DNA of 64,000 bases from Hymenopellis radicata (GCA_015501595.1 JADNRX010000231.1:1-64000), one strand, 5' to 3'; positions 1 through 10,491 are shown, counted from the stretch's first letter. The notes: generated by a model from the sequence alone, not told the origin. Made by a program: numbers and translations.

Positions 1-111
1 CCACGGTTGACCAGAAAAGCCGTGTTGGGCAACCGGTTGCGGTTGCCGGTCCATCCAAATTTGGGCGCCGCAACCGGACCCAACCGGACTTGTAATCTCT
101 ACAACCAAGGG

Positions 112-1386
112 TCCATCAACATTGTTGAGGAATTGCGGCCTCGTTGGAGGGCTTACGCGTCCAGCGTGGCTCTTCAAGCCTATCAGACCAAAAGAGACGA
201 CGCAAAGTCGATCTCCGTGAGAGTGGGCGACGACACAAAGTTGATCGCAGGGGAAATGAGTTGATGGTGGTGGTCGAAGAGAGAGAGAACGACTTCGAAC
301 AGTGTTCGATCACTGTCCGAATCGTTCGGATCGATCATCCGATCACGAACGGAACGAGCTTGTCGACGCTCGGGACAGTGATGATGGGCTCGGAGTGGCG
401 ATTAAAGTGTCGGGATCTTATACAGTATAGTTATCTTATATATTACAATGAAATTTTTGGTGATACTACTGCGTGAAAACAAGGAATTACCCTTATATGG
501 ATAGTATACCATCACACCAGCTAGACATTGTGCTCTCCAGCGCCGTCAACCTCCTCGGCAGCTCTAATTTTTGCTGTCATGCATTCTTAATACCTAAAGC
601 TAATTAATACAGGTGAAATTTAGGTAGTAACTTTGTTATGTGTATCTTGAGAGAGACGAAGACCTAGTGATGATTGGATAGATGGTATCATCTTAGTGAT
701 ACACCAAAAATTGAGCTAAAAAATAAAATACTCTAAACTACGCTGTGAATGCATCCCACAATATGCGAAGGCTCAATTCTCCCCCGTTATCGCGCTGGAT
801 GCTGTTCAAGTCGCCAAAAGCAGCCCGGTCCGATCATCCGAGAGGTGATCGAGATGCTTTTTTCTGCGCGATCTCTCTCTTCAACCACCACCACCTCACG
901 ACGCCTGGACCCCGACGTCTCAACCAGGGGACGCGGGTCTTCCAGGCGTCATTCTCCTTCATTCTATCTCTTTTTACCACTTTTTTCGTGGATTCGCGGG
1001 CTTGAAGAGCCCCGGCGGCCCCGCAGGATGCGTAAGCCCTCCAACGAGGCCGCAAATCTTCGACAATGATGGTGGAGACCCTCCGGAGCAGGGATTGATT
1101 CTGGAGCCTGACGCCGCGCTGTCTGCTGCAGGCGGCGTCGTCGTCAAGGTGCGCATATCTTCATACCACTATGTTTTGTACTGACTTATTACAGATACTA
1201 TTACCACGAGACTCCAACCGCAGCGACGACGACGACGACGGCTAGGCAACAGCGTCTTGAGACAAGGAAACGGCCCGCAGGACGCTTAAGCCCTCGAACG
1301 AGGCTGCCTATCTCCATGACGATGGCGACCTCTCCGGATAGATGGCTTGTGAACCAACGCCGTGCTGTCGGCTGCAGGCGGCATCC
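112..1386. repeat. Diverged inverted and direct repeats
   Basis: A segment at about 112-310 is repeated in inverted orientation at about 865-1075. The arms share a GTAAGCCCTCCAACGAGG core, a GGCTTGAAGAGCC stretch and a CCACCACCA stretch. A third, direct copy of the core lies at about 1265-1386, with TAAGCCCTCGAACGAGG and a shared GCTGCAGGCGGC end. The arms are clearly diverged. The spacer (about 475-740) is AT-rich and has no gene. It looks like an old inverted-repeat element plus a related copy; the family is unknown. Confidence 0.5.
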
Positions 1387-1658
1387 TTATTTTTTTCCCC
1401 CGTCAATCCCTTTTCCTCCCTCATTGTCTTGCGGTTGTGAGACGTTGTTCTACGTCTCACCTTCGGGAGGCGTGAGTGGACTCTCGTGCGTTGCGAAATG
1501 CTTCCTGTGCTATTTAGCACAGGTGTGCTCGTAAAGCACGAACAAAAACGACGGTTATACCTGTGAGTATACAGTCAGTGCGGATTGATGTATTTTGTTC
1601 TTGCAGCATACTGCACATGTGCTAGGTGTCGTAGAACCTAAAACTTTGTCATGAATAT

Positions 1659-1742
1659 GACCTCTTGGCGCAACCGTTAAATTGGCTGATGTACTTTGTA
1701 CAAATTGGTCGGACACCACGGGTTCAATTCCTGTGGGGGTCC
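1659..1742 (+). pseudogene. tRNA-like sequence (tRNA pseudogene or SINE head)
   Basis: The acceptor halves GACCTCT and GGGGGTC pair with wobbles. A T-arm (ACGGG, loop TTCAATT, CCTGT) and an anticodon-type stem (CTGAT/GTCGG) can be drawn. TTGGCGCAACCG and GGGTTCAATTCC resemble RNA polymerase III A and B boxes. The D-stem does not pair and the 17-nt region in the anticodon loop gives no clear anticodon, so a working tRNA is unlikely. The following 180 bp are rich in CCGGTTA-type repeats, which would suit the body of a tRNA-derived SINE. Confidence 0.4.
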
Positions 1743-1940
1743 ATTTTGTTTCTGGGCACCGGTTATGCCTGGTCATGACCGGTTAGTGGTCGGTTATCAG
1801 CAGTTATTCATACTTTCATTTTGCCATGACTGTTGACTGTGACCGGTTACTGACTGTGGTTACAGTCATTTCCCACAGCGGTTATGTGCGGTCAGGTTAG
1901 GTTTGGTTAACAGTCTTTCAACGGTTACAAGACCTGACTT

Positions 1941-2653
1941 TCAAACGCTAGTTGGTTGGGTTGGTGCAAATATAGCAAGGAAATCATCGAGATAATGACG
2001 GATGCGGGCTGGGATGTGGCGTTGGATAATCCAATGCAGGGCTTCGGCGAACAGGTTGAAGATGTGCGGCGCTGAGCGAACACCGAAGCATAGAACCAAC
2101 TCGTAATAGAACTTTTCAGCCCATGTGAAGCCGAGAAGTGGCCAGTCATCGGGTCTGACGGGAATGTGACGAAACGCCTGCTCCAAATCGAGCTTAATCA
2201 TGAGAGAACCTGGCCAGAGGCTATGAGGTCCCTCGCCGCGGTGCTGAACGCGTCGTAGCTGATTGTTGCCTCAGAGTCGGGAATGCCATCATTGACTGAT
2301 GTACCGTGAGGCCACGAGAGATGAAAGATGCGGCGAACTTTGGTTTGACGTTTGCGCGTGATGGCACCCTGAGGTGAGCAGTGAAAGTGGGGAAGGGGAG
2401 GCGAGTCGAATGGTCCACGTGTATGACCAGCGGCGAGTTGGGCAGCGATGTCGGCCTCGATTGCGAGCGGGTGTTCTGCGGCGGAACGGAGATTAGCGCA
2501 TGATTGAGATAAGGAGCGGTCTCCCTGAAACCCCAGATTGGCGCCGTGACGAATGATATGGATTAGTGCCTGAACGAAGTCCTGATCAGGATAATCACGA
2601 AGATAAGATGCCCAAGCATTTTCATTTAAAATAGGTGGTACAGATGGTAGCAA
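1941..2653 (-). pseudogene. Reverse transcriptase fragment of DIRS-like element
   Basis: Two minus-strand frames (2198-2653 and 1941-2201) join into one RT region. The upstream part has GPFDSPPLPHFHCSPQG followed by KVRRIFHLSWP and SVNDGIPD, the RT finger region. The second frame has KLDLEQAFRHIPVRPDDW, GVRSAPHIFNLFAEALHW and the polymerase box HYLDDFL. The join at about 2200 needs a one-base shift, and the protein stops about 10 residues after YLDD, so thumb, RNase H and any recombinase are missing. Its role would have been copying the element RNA into DNA. It is broken and presumably inactive. Confidence 0.7.
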
Positions 2654-2856
2654 CGAGGAATAAGATGGGGCGCGATTTGCTCTCGGAGCAGTGTTCGGGC
2701 GAGGAGGAGGTGGAGATTGGGCAGGAAATGATGAATGGAATGGAAGTAGGGAGGAAATGTCCGTGGAAGCAGGTGCCGGAGTGTGTGTGTGACCGTTCTC
2801 ACCAGGAACTGGATCCGGGCGAGTAGTGTGAGGGCGGTACTCGCCCGACCGGCACT

Positions 2857-3725
2857 CTATGTGGTCTTCGGATGATTGTGCGCACCATGCTCTGGCTTAT
2901 TGCATGTGGAGCAGAGATGCTGACGGCTGTAAGGACATTTGTCGCCAGTGCACTTGCCCACATTGAAGTTGCGGCACGTAGTGGAGGCGGGCGCGACGGG
3001 GGGAGATTTCCGGGCAGTAGAGGTGGTAGAGGTGGTCGTTTTGCCTGGCTTCCTGTTTGGGTACAGGTGATCAGCGCGTAGCTCGATATCTGCTCGTGTC
3101 CACCCGCTGTAATCTCCTTCCATCATCTCCCGTCGACGGCGCGAGAAGAACGCCATGTGGTACGCGACGACGGCATGCCACTCGTACTCGGAAGCCATCT
3201 TCACGAGGTGCGCATTATACGTGAAGAGCGCCGCGCCAAGGCGAGCGCAGTTGGAAGCGTGTTGGGCATGAAGGAGGAGAATGCTGAAGTAGGTGGAGAG
3301 TGGGACAATGATGGAGTTGAGCGTCTTGAACTCTTTCAGAGAAGAGTCCTCGCCAGTGAGTTCTAGTGTGCCTGTGGATCCGTTGAATTCAACGGTGCGA
3401 CGCTCGGATTTGTCGCGGTAAGGGGAATCCAGCTTGTAGAGGTCGAATGCGCGGAACTCGTGTGTGATGATTGCCGTGATAACGGCCGCCTCGACTTCGG
3501 GAAAACAGGAAAGTAAAGGCGGGATGGCGACGTACCGGCGGCAGGGTTCGCTGTCAGTGGACCGATGAACAGTGGGTTCGATGACTGCGTGGCGGCAGGC
3601 TGCTGCTGCTGCTGCTGCTGTTGCTGCTGCTGTTGTCCGGATTGCTGCTGCTGCAGGAGCGACGCGATTAGCGTGTCGACAGAGCTCTTCAACGCGTTAA
3701 AATCATCCATAGAGGGGCCGGACAT
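2857..3725 (-). pseudogene. Gag-like protein with polyQ and CCCH zinc finger
   Basis: The likely start is the Met at 3725 (MSGPSMDDFNALKSS). A run of about a dozen glutamines from a CAG tract at 3599-3657 follows. The middle section includes a helical AVITAIITHEFRAFDLYKL region and SIILLH-type hydrophobic helices. The C-terminus carries a Cys/His cluster: CRNFNVGKCTGDKCPYSRQH then CSTCNKPEHGAHNH. Paired CCCH and CCHC-like clusters of this kind are typical of gag proteins next to DIRS-like RTs in Agaricomycetes. The frame changes near 3365-3500 (an intron or frameshift) and again at about 3200. It is part of the same remnant as the RT downstream. Confidence 0.6.
3599..3657. repeat. CTG/CAG trinucleotide tract
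   Basis: This is an interrupted (CTG)n tract on the plus strand, broken by TTG units. It encodes polyglutamine in the minus-strand gag frame. The apparent poly-cysteine plus-strand frame here is only its shadow. Confidence 0.85.
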
Positions 3726-4133
3726 CGTTGGTGATGGAGGTGGAGGTGAATGTGGTGGTGACCAATGATCGGATGAAAGGTGGATGGATGAGAGCGATGA
3801 TGAAAGAAAATTGTCGGTGTCGAGATCGCACGGTGGAGTGGCTGGTCTCTTGGTGAAGCGGCCTCTGCTGTTACGAAACGGAGCCAGAACAAATGAAATT
3901 GAAGTACACGAGGACACGGAACTGCAAGCAGTGAGCGAAGAGACTGTGATACTGTAACGGTACGTACCTGCGAGCAGTGAGCGAAGAGACGAAGCTCGTT
4001 CACTGCCCGCAGGGAATATATATACAAGGAAACAAAGGAGAAAGAAGACAAAGAGCAAAAGCAAGCGCGAACGCGTCGATCGGCGCATTGACCCTGAACA
4101 AGCCTCCGCTTGTTCACCTCAACAAATTGGCTG

Positions 4134-4172
4134 TAAGCAAGCGGCAGGGGTTCGACTCCCCTTCGGTGTATA
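4134..4172 (+). pseudogene. 3' half of a tRNA-Gly gene
   Basis: From TAAGCAAGC to GGTGTATA this segment matches the 3' half of the intact tRNA-Gly at 6582-6675. It covers the end of the intron, the 3' anticodon stem, the T-arm with GGTTCGACTCC and the acceptor strand TCGGTGT. The 5' half is absent here and was not found elsewhere in the window. The break lies at the 3' edge of the tRNA intron, directly beside the retroelement. Confidence 0.75.
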
Positions 4173-4320
4173 AATACAAGGTCATCCTTTTTCGAAACCG
4201 CCTCCGCCCGCCCTTATCCCGCCACTTTCAGCTTGCCTGAGTGCCAGACTGCACCTATCCCGAACCCAGGAAGGCTCGTCTGATTCAGGATTGCCCAAGA
4301 TCACCCTAGCAGAGCCAGCT

Positions 4321-4625
4321 CAGGTAGGGTGGTGCCGTAAACCTACGCCCCCGTAAGTAACGGTTAGTAACCTACCCGCCTTTCGAGGCGCGGTTTCGAT
4401 ACGGTTTCTTACCGTTACTTACCAGCACGTGACTTCTATCATGTGACTAGCGCCCGCTGCCCCGCCCGCCCTCCCGCCCATCCTTCCTGTTCCCCAGCGG
4501 CGCCTCCGCACACCCTGCAAGTCACACCCCTCCTTGAGGTGGTCTGTTACTTACCAGTTACTTACCGGTAACTTACCGGTCCGATACTCAAGTGTATCAA
4601 AACTAAGGGTTTACTGCGCCACCCT
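4321..4625. mobile_element. hAT-type MITE (305 bp)
   Basis: The element is flanked by a perfect 8-bp target duplication AGCCAGCT (4313-4320 and 4626-4633). Its termini are inverted: AGGTAGGGTGGTGCCGTAAA on the left, and the right end reads AGGGTGGCGCAGTAAA when reverse-complemented. There is no coding capacity. The interior is full of TTACC/GGTAA units such as CAGTTACTTACCGGTAAC. An 8-bp duplication with TAGGGTGG ends is the hAT signature. The left terminus carries a few extra bases (CAGGT) relative to the right. Confidence 0.75.
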
Positions 4626-5313
4626 AGCCAGCTGCCAACCTCCACAACAAACAACCAGCGACCCAGGGGTCTAGTGACTAGTCAGCAATGAGCGTGCCAC
4701 CATCAACCTTACGGGAGTGCTGAAAACCAGTCTCTTACAGCGATGTAAAGTTGTGCTTGTGTGGCGCATACGACCTTCATTGATGTATTCCGGGTCTTTC
4801 ATAATTCTGGGAGTTTTACGGCTCCACTCTAAGTAAGTACCCAGCACCTGGCCTCTCACTATCAGTCAAACTCCCCAGCATTTGAATTCAAGTGACCCAG
4901 TTGTAAACAACACCCGCAGGTAGAGGCGTGTGTGTCAGGCTCAACGCCGCATCAAAACCTCACAGCACTATTTCGGTGTTCTCCAAGTCGTTGAAGTGAG
5001 CGTCCATGGAAGGGCGGAGATGAATCAAACAACGTGGAATACAGAGTCTCACCTGATTCGACTAACGTTCTCGGTCCTAGCATCTGTTTTACCGTCGTTG
5101 TAGTTCCCCACCCACAGTATAAGTGACGATCAACCGCGAAAAGTTTCAAGTTGGATGGGCTTCTCGCGCTTGCCCGATCAAACCGTATTCCTGAACGCGG
5201 GATGAAGGGAAAAGGATACATATGGATTGAGAAGGGTAAGCACAGAAATATACAGCAACAACAAAAACTTGGGGAGAAACGAACATGTACGCGCATTGTT
5301 ATAGAACGGGCTC

Positions 5314-6098
5314 TTACATCCACATGCCCCGATCCCAACTCGGATCCTGCAAGAACGCACAGAGTACCTTGCTCCCCGTCTGCAACAGCGGGTGGCCCGC
5401 GACGACCGACAAGAACCTAAGCACTTGGGGTGAGGATCAGCCGAAGAAGAGGACACCAATACTCACCTCTCCAACCCCTCCCTCCTCTGCTCGATGACCT
5501 CTTCGCTAAAGCGATTGGTGAAGACTTTTCCTGGAAGTGGTGGAATGTTAACACGCGTCGACTCGCGCTCGAGGATGTCCCGGAATGCCTGCAGAAAGGG
5601 GGAGGTGAGGGGAAGAAGAAGAAGAAGAGGATGGGACGTATACCTCAAAATCGCTGTAGCGCCGCCTGACGAGGGAATGGCGGAGCTTGAACGCGGGAAT
5701 GTTGGTCTTGGTGATGATCTCGTATGACGTGAACTGCTTGCGTCCGAATCCTGCTACACGTGAGTACGAGGTAAGAACGAGGGAAAGGAATGCTCACCGG
5801 TCGTCTGCGGGTTCCGGACCTCGATTTCTAAGAATGACTCGGGGACGGAATACATCTCTTCGATCTGGAGGAGCGCTGTTGAGTCGGGAGAGGAAGAGAG
5901 GGTCTGAAGAAGAAGAGGCAGAACGAGATAAGCTCCGAAGCCGATGTGCGCCCATCCTAAGGCTATAGTAACCAGCACCGACCTATATTTCGGCGGGCAA
6001 TCGGCACCCAACAGACATTGCGCCTATCCAGCCGTACACGCAAAAACAAACAAAAGCAAAAGGAGGCGGTGCACTCACAGTCTGCTCTCTCCCGACAT
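5314..6098 (-). CDS. SNX3: Sorting nexin Snx3/Grd19 (PX domain)
   Basis: This encodes a PX-domain sorting nexin that binds PI3P on early endosomes and works with retromer in recycling cargo to the Golgi. Four minus-strand exons are clear. 5798 to about 5850 encodes [18 protein letters not shown]. 5644-5750 encodes [17 protein letters not shown] and the PX signature RRRYSDFE. 5467-5588 encodes [20 protein letters not shown] and [15 protein letters not shown]. 5314-5416 encodes [20 protein letters not shown] and ends [11 protein letters not shown]. Introns are 47, 55 and 50 bp with GT...AG ends and matching phases. RRRYSDF and the proline-rich loop are the lipid-binding elements. The first exon is uncertain: an ATG at 6098 (MSGESR) fits SNX3 N-termini, but its splice phase was not resolved. 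The length of about 160 residues suits Grd19. Confidence 0.87.
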
Positions 6099-6581
6099 GA
6101 CTCTCCTCAAACGCCGTGCTCCTCGCAAAAGGCGACACCGTCGTCATCTCTTTTTCCTATTCCTTCTTTCGCCTGTGTTCTGTGTTCCCTGAGTCGGGTC
6201 CTGGCTCTTGGTCCCGGATGTCGTGTGGGTGCTGTGTATATACACAAATTGTGTTCGCCCTTCCTAAGAGACTCCAGATAAGCCATCTTCGCCGGTTCGC
6301 TGCGGGAATCTCCTGCGCACCTGCGACAGTGGTGTGTTATAAACCGAAAAGCGTTTATGGATGATGATTGTCAGTGGGCAAGACGCAAGAAGACCCTAAC
6401 CCTAATGCACAGCTTTTCCTCCTCGAGCATTCTATGAATGCTCGCCGTTAACGTTGCTCTGAAGTTTCTGAACATTTTGCTAAACAGCTTGGACTGTACA
6501 ATTGTGAGTAGGAAGTAAAGGGAATTATCTGAAACCTCAAAAAGTATCAAAGCGTTCAAAAGTTGACAGCATTAATATATA

Positions 6582-6675
6582 TACACCGAAGGGGAGTCGA
6601 ACCCCTGCCGCTTGCTTAGAGGAGTGTCCGATCTGCTATGGAAGGCAAGCATGATAACCGCTTCACCATCGGTGT
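6582..6675 (-). tRNA. tRNA-Gly (UCC) with intron
   Basis: The cloverleaf on the minus strand has acceptor ACACCGA/TCGGTGT, discriminator A, anticodon stem CTTGC/GCAAG and loop CTTCCAA giving anticodon UCC. The T-arm has GGTTCGACTCC. A 22-nt intron (TAGCAGATCGG...) interrupts the gene one base 3' of the anticodon, the canonical position, and leaves a 72-nt mature tRNA. The A1-U72 end pair is less usual than G1-C72 for tRNA-Gly. A 3' half copy lies at 4134-4172. Confidence 0.87.
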
Positions 6676-7335
6676 ATTGCCTTGGCTTCGAGTGGAATTT
6701 GTGGCGACCTCTTTCAACACTTCATTGCTGACCTTCTAGTCCTCCCAGCCAAGATGTACATACACAAGATGTCAGCGTGCAGTCAGCGTGTCAGAAACAC
6801 CTTCAAACAGATCTAGTAGGGCTCTAGTGGTAGGTTTAGCTTCTGGAAACAAAACAACGGGCAAATTCGTGCCCAAAGATAATCGCCGTGGCCCACTACT
6901 CAAGGTAGAGTTCAAGACTGGAATCGGATACACGGCGTCGGGTGTAGGCCCACTAACAAGTACGAAAAAGCCACTAAGCATGTTCGCCTTGGAAGCCCTT
7001 CGCGTCGATAGGGTGCAAAGGATACGGACCTCGCGGCGAATGGAAATACTGCTCTGCTGTCATTTTGTACGGCGATGTCAAGCGGTTGGGGTAGCCGTTC
7101 AAACCCCATTGACAAACATTGACAATCTCTGTCACGGTGCGCCAATGGATTTGCGAGCGGGGGTATGAAATCACGGGATGGAGACTTCTTCTTCATTCGC
7201 GATGAATGATCAACGCGCGATGGCACGTGCTGTGTGCATTCCAAGTTCCAACCACTAGACCGACTAGGCGCCTATACTCTTGTCCTCAGCATCATTAATG
7301 TGAGCGTCTTGACGCGTCTGCTCTGTATTGGGAAT

Positions 7336-7593
7336 ATGGTACGCGTCGTGGTCCCGTTTAACTCGGCTCTAACCTTAGTCTAGCCTTCCCCCCGAACTCA
7401 AATCCCATATTATTAGCGAGCAGGCCCCTTATTATGATGTGCAGACGAGGCAGCATACTTCTGCGACCTCCGTACGGTCTGGCCAGATGCCATTCGCAAA
7501 ATCCTCTTCCGCACCGTCTCTCTTGGCGCAGGCGAACATAACTTGGATGCCTCTCTTCGCAATCTCTGTCAGGTGCTAGAGAGTGACCATTAG
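7336..7593 (+). pseudogene. Truncated F-box-like paralogue
   Basis: This short relic belongs to the F-box-like family at 46159-47644 and 49435-50990. An ATG at 7336 is followed directly by GTACGC and an intron-like stretch ending CTAG at 7383, the same ATG-then-intron design as its relatives. LPPELKSHIISE follows (compare LPLEIKSLIISE). After a frame change come CDLRTVWPDAIRKILF and LDASLRNLCQVLESDH, then a stop at 7591. The family protein normally continues for more than 350 residues, so only the N-terminus is left. Confidence 0.7.
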
Positions 7594-7988
7594 TCGCCAC
7601 CTTCGTCGACGCTCGAGTTGTGCGGTTGGAACCCTAGAGCTCCTGACCTGAGAAGGACTTCCTCACTGTTTCTTTATATGGCTGGGGCAGACAGTAACTC
7701 AGTCAAGAGGGGTGACTCATCAGAACAACCAAGTTGAAAGAGCTCCAGAAGGCCCTGATTGCGATTGGTCTAGCTTGTGAGCCTCCAAATCCGTTTCTGT
7801 ACAAGGCTGTTGACTTTAACATGGTTGTAAACGGACGCGGACACGATTTCTAAACTTTGCTGTTTACCACCAACGCGCAGGCTCCGTCTTAACCTCTGTA
7901 GGCGGCATACGACTAGCTTAAAAGACGCTGCAGGCAGCTTATTTACCGCACCGCGATCTACTCACGGAAACCCGCGGAAGACTCACAT

Positions 7989-8046
7989 TATAAACCCCGG
8001 CCAGCTTTACGTTCGGGACTGCGCGTCTCACATCCATCCGTATAAA
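7989..8046 (+). promoter_or_regulatory. TATA boxes upstream of aspartic protease
   Basis: TATAAA occurs at 7989-7994 and at 8041-8046, 97 and 45 bp before the ATG at 8091. An out-of-frame ATG at 8056 lies between the second box and the start, so the first box is the better candidate for the main transcript. Confidence 0.45.
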
Positions 8047-8090
8047 GTTGTAAGGATGTCCCCGGGGTTGGTAAAAATATTGGTGTTGCT

Positions 8091-9796
8091 ATGCTCAACA
8101 TCCAGATCTTGCTATTCGTCTTGCCTCTCATTGTATACGAAGCGCGAGGCGCAGGAACGTCTATATCTCTCTCGGCGCAACGCGGTAGGAGAGGTGGCAG
8201 TCTCACCCGCCGCGCACCAGGGCCTTCCCAGCTAGACGACTTTGCGGATCTGTCGTACTCGACGAACGTCACGCTCAGCGGAGAAACATACGAGGTCCAA
8301 ATCGATACTGGTAGGTGCGTATGTCTCTTTTTACCCCTCCGCTCCGTCCTTGGCTCACGGTAATATCCGACCAAGCTCCGACCTTTGGGTCGTGCCCTTG
8401 AACAACGTCTCCGTGCCCGACAGCATAGATACAGGCGCACAAGCATCCGTGAGCTACGCTATTGGGAACGTGTCGGGCCCCATCAAAACCGCTGAGCTGG
8501 TCTTTGCCGGGTACACTGTGCCAAATCAGTCTTTCAGTAAGTCCTCCATAACCACCTACAGCCCTCAATTCTTTGATCTGCATAGTCCAAGTTGCGCCCG
8601 GGCAAAACGCCACAAGCATCCCCTCCCAAAACGGGCTCATCGGCCTAGGCCCCAACGCAGGCTCCCAAATTGAAGAGGCGCTTGGGACCGCCGCGGGATA
8701 TGGCGCGCTCGATAATATATTTTTGCAAAATGAGTGTGCGCAGAATATCCTCACGATTCTGCTGGGGCGGGTAGATGGTGCGTTGTTCCCTTCATCAGCA
8801 CTTACCGCTTCACCTTACTTACTACACACAGACCCCTTTCATGCCTTCAATGGGACACTCTCCGTCGGGGAGGTTCTCCCCGGGTTCGAGGATATTCTGG
8901 AGCAGCCCCGACTCGATCTGAGTGAGGGAACGCATTTCCAGTTTTTGATGGATGCGGATAGTATTATCGCGCCGGATGGGCGCGTGGTGTATGTCACTGA
9001 GAGTGTGGTTACAGATAATATTAGTAAGAGATGGCACAAACACCGCCATGGGAAGAAGGATGATGGGAGGAACGTGACCGCGACGGCGGTGGTGGATAGT
9101 GGGTTTTCGTTGAGCCAGGTGCCCAGGTACGCGTATACCTCCACTTCATCCCTTCTGCCTTTCGTCATTCTGTGCTCATCTACCCAATAGACACGTCGCC
9201 GACGCATTCTACTCCTCATTTCCCGACGCGAAGTACGTCAACGTCGATGGAGTCGGCTACGTGTGGGTCCTGCCGTGCACGCAGGAGGTGAACATCACGT
9301 TCCAGTTCAAGGGCGTGCAGTATCCGATTCATCCGCTGGATGCTACCATGTTAGTAGTCCGAGTCCTGTGCACACGTGTTTCATTCTTGACGCGTTCATG
9401 TAGGGACGTCTCGTCACTTGGAGTGGACAACATCACTGATTCACGCGGCCACGCGGCGTGTGTTGGGACGGTGGGTGTCTTTTCTTTGTCTGTCTTTTAC
9501 CAATCATAACCCCGGCGTCATTGGCAGTTCCAACCCATCGCGTTCGACGCGCAAGGTGAATTTGATATCATCCTCGGGATGTCGTTTAGTACGCGCTCTT
9601 CCTTCCCTTCCTTTCCTTCCTATTTTCTACTCTGCTAACTGGACTGGTAGTCCGCAGCGCATATACGCTAGTCAACTTTGGCGACTTCCTTGCGGGCGAC
9701 AAGAGTAATGCGAAGGGGGATGGGTATATACAGTTTTTGAGCACGACGGATCCGGCGGAAGCGCATAGGGATTTTATTGCTGTTAGAGGGATGTAG
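8091..9796 (+). CDS. Secreted pepsin-type aspartic protease (A1 family)
   Basis: Predicted secreted endopeptidase of 434 residues in eight exons: 8091-8314, 8376-8536, 8586-8777, 8832-9126, 9191-9349, 9404-9470, 9528-9588, 9651-9796. The seven introns are 49-64 bp with GT...AG ends, and the summed exons are a multiple of three. A hydrophobic signal peptide (MLNIQILLFVLPLIVYEA) is followed by a basic propeptide (RRGGSLTRRAP). The first catalytic motif is DTGSSDLWVVPL, split by intron 1. NGLIGLGP and a FDIILGMSF segment near the C-terminus are typical A1 features. The second catalytic segment is VVDSGFSLSQVP, with Phe where Thr or Ser usually follows DSG. A basic insertion KRWHKHRHGKKDD lies just before it. 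Several NxT/NxS sites suggest glycosylation. The architecture is convincing; activity is inferred. Confidence 0.92.
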
Positions 9797-9984
9797 GCAA
9801 CAGTGAGATCTAGATTGGGGCGAGTTGGAGTGTGCTGATTGCCACTGGATGGTTAACAAACGGAAATAGAGGGAGTTGTTTAGTGGATTTTGAAACGTGT
9901 ACTGAACAAGGTACTGAATGTACTATTTATATGAGAAATGTCTGAAACGCTCTACCAGTTGAAGCTTTCAAATTTCAGGTGTGA

Positions 9985-10265
9985 TTTCTTAGAAGCCTGT
10001 AGGAGCAGATGCCAAAAACCCTACAGGAGCAGACGCGGACAATCCTATAGGAGGGTTGGTATGAGCCTACACAAGGTGATTGCCAAACAATCGCTGAGGT
10101 GTCATTCTTCCTTCCTTCAAGCATACAGGAGCAGAACATGTGAACATACCTGCAGGATCTTCTAAACATCCCGAAAGGAGCACTCAGAAGATCCTACAGT
10201 GGCATTGGGTGAGTGTACGGTTGACTGAACCTATAGGAGCAGTGCAGTGACGTACAGGAGCGTTG
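9985..10265. repeat. Array of degenerate CCTAYAGGAGCAG motifs
   Basis: About eight related copies occur at irregular spacing, including CCTGTAGGAGCAG (about 9989), CCTACAGGAGCAG (about 10020), CCTATAGGAGG (about 10043), CATACAGGAGCAG (about 10124), CCTATAGGAGCAG (about 10231) and CGTACAGGAGCG (about 10252). The core CCTAYAGG is palindromic. The array sits between the protease stop and the F-box gene start. No function is known to me. Confidence 0.6.
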
Positions 10266-10491
10266 CCAACCCACAGCCTGCGACAGCCAGCAGGTGGCGA
10301 TATCTGCCGTCTTACACGTAAAATCCAAGTGGCAGCAACACGTGGACGTTCCCACTTTGTTCTCTGCGTCCAACAAGCGTCAAAGCCTATCATTCCAGAC
10401 TGACCTGAAATGCTGCGGCTTGGGCTAGGCACGTATTTCCCGTCGTTTCCCCGTCAGTACGTGTATTGACATCGAATTCACATCAGATACA

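Larger units (their letters stand above)
1925..4133 (-). mobile_element. DIRS-like retroelement remnant, minus strand
   Basis: Gag-like and reverse-transcriptase-like frames lie in order on the minus strand, from about 3725 down to 1941. The RT frame is cut just after its catalytic YLDD box, and no RNase H, integrase or tyrosine recombinase follows. Right of the gag start are paired 21-bp direct repeats ending GTGAGCGAAGAGAC (about 3925 and 3968) and a perfect GAACAAGC/GCTTGTTC hairpin (about 4095-4114). The outer edge abuts a tRNA-Gly 3' half at 4134. The RT sequence type resembles the tyrosine-recombinase (DIRS/Ngaro-like) elements of Agaricomycetes. With no recombinase present that assignment is inference; a Ty3-like element is the alternative. 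Confidence 0.6.

Noticed and set aside
3565..3768. Poly-cysteine plus-strand frame
   Set aside because: It is the shadow of the CAG tract encoding polyglutamine on the minus strand.
5151..5420. Plus-strand frame overlapping the sorting nexin
   Set aside because: Antisense to clearly conserved PX-domain exons.
6391..6405. CCCTAACCCTAA telomere-like sequence
   Set aside because: Only two units, no array; not a telomere or a clear interstitial telomeric repeat.
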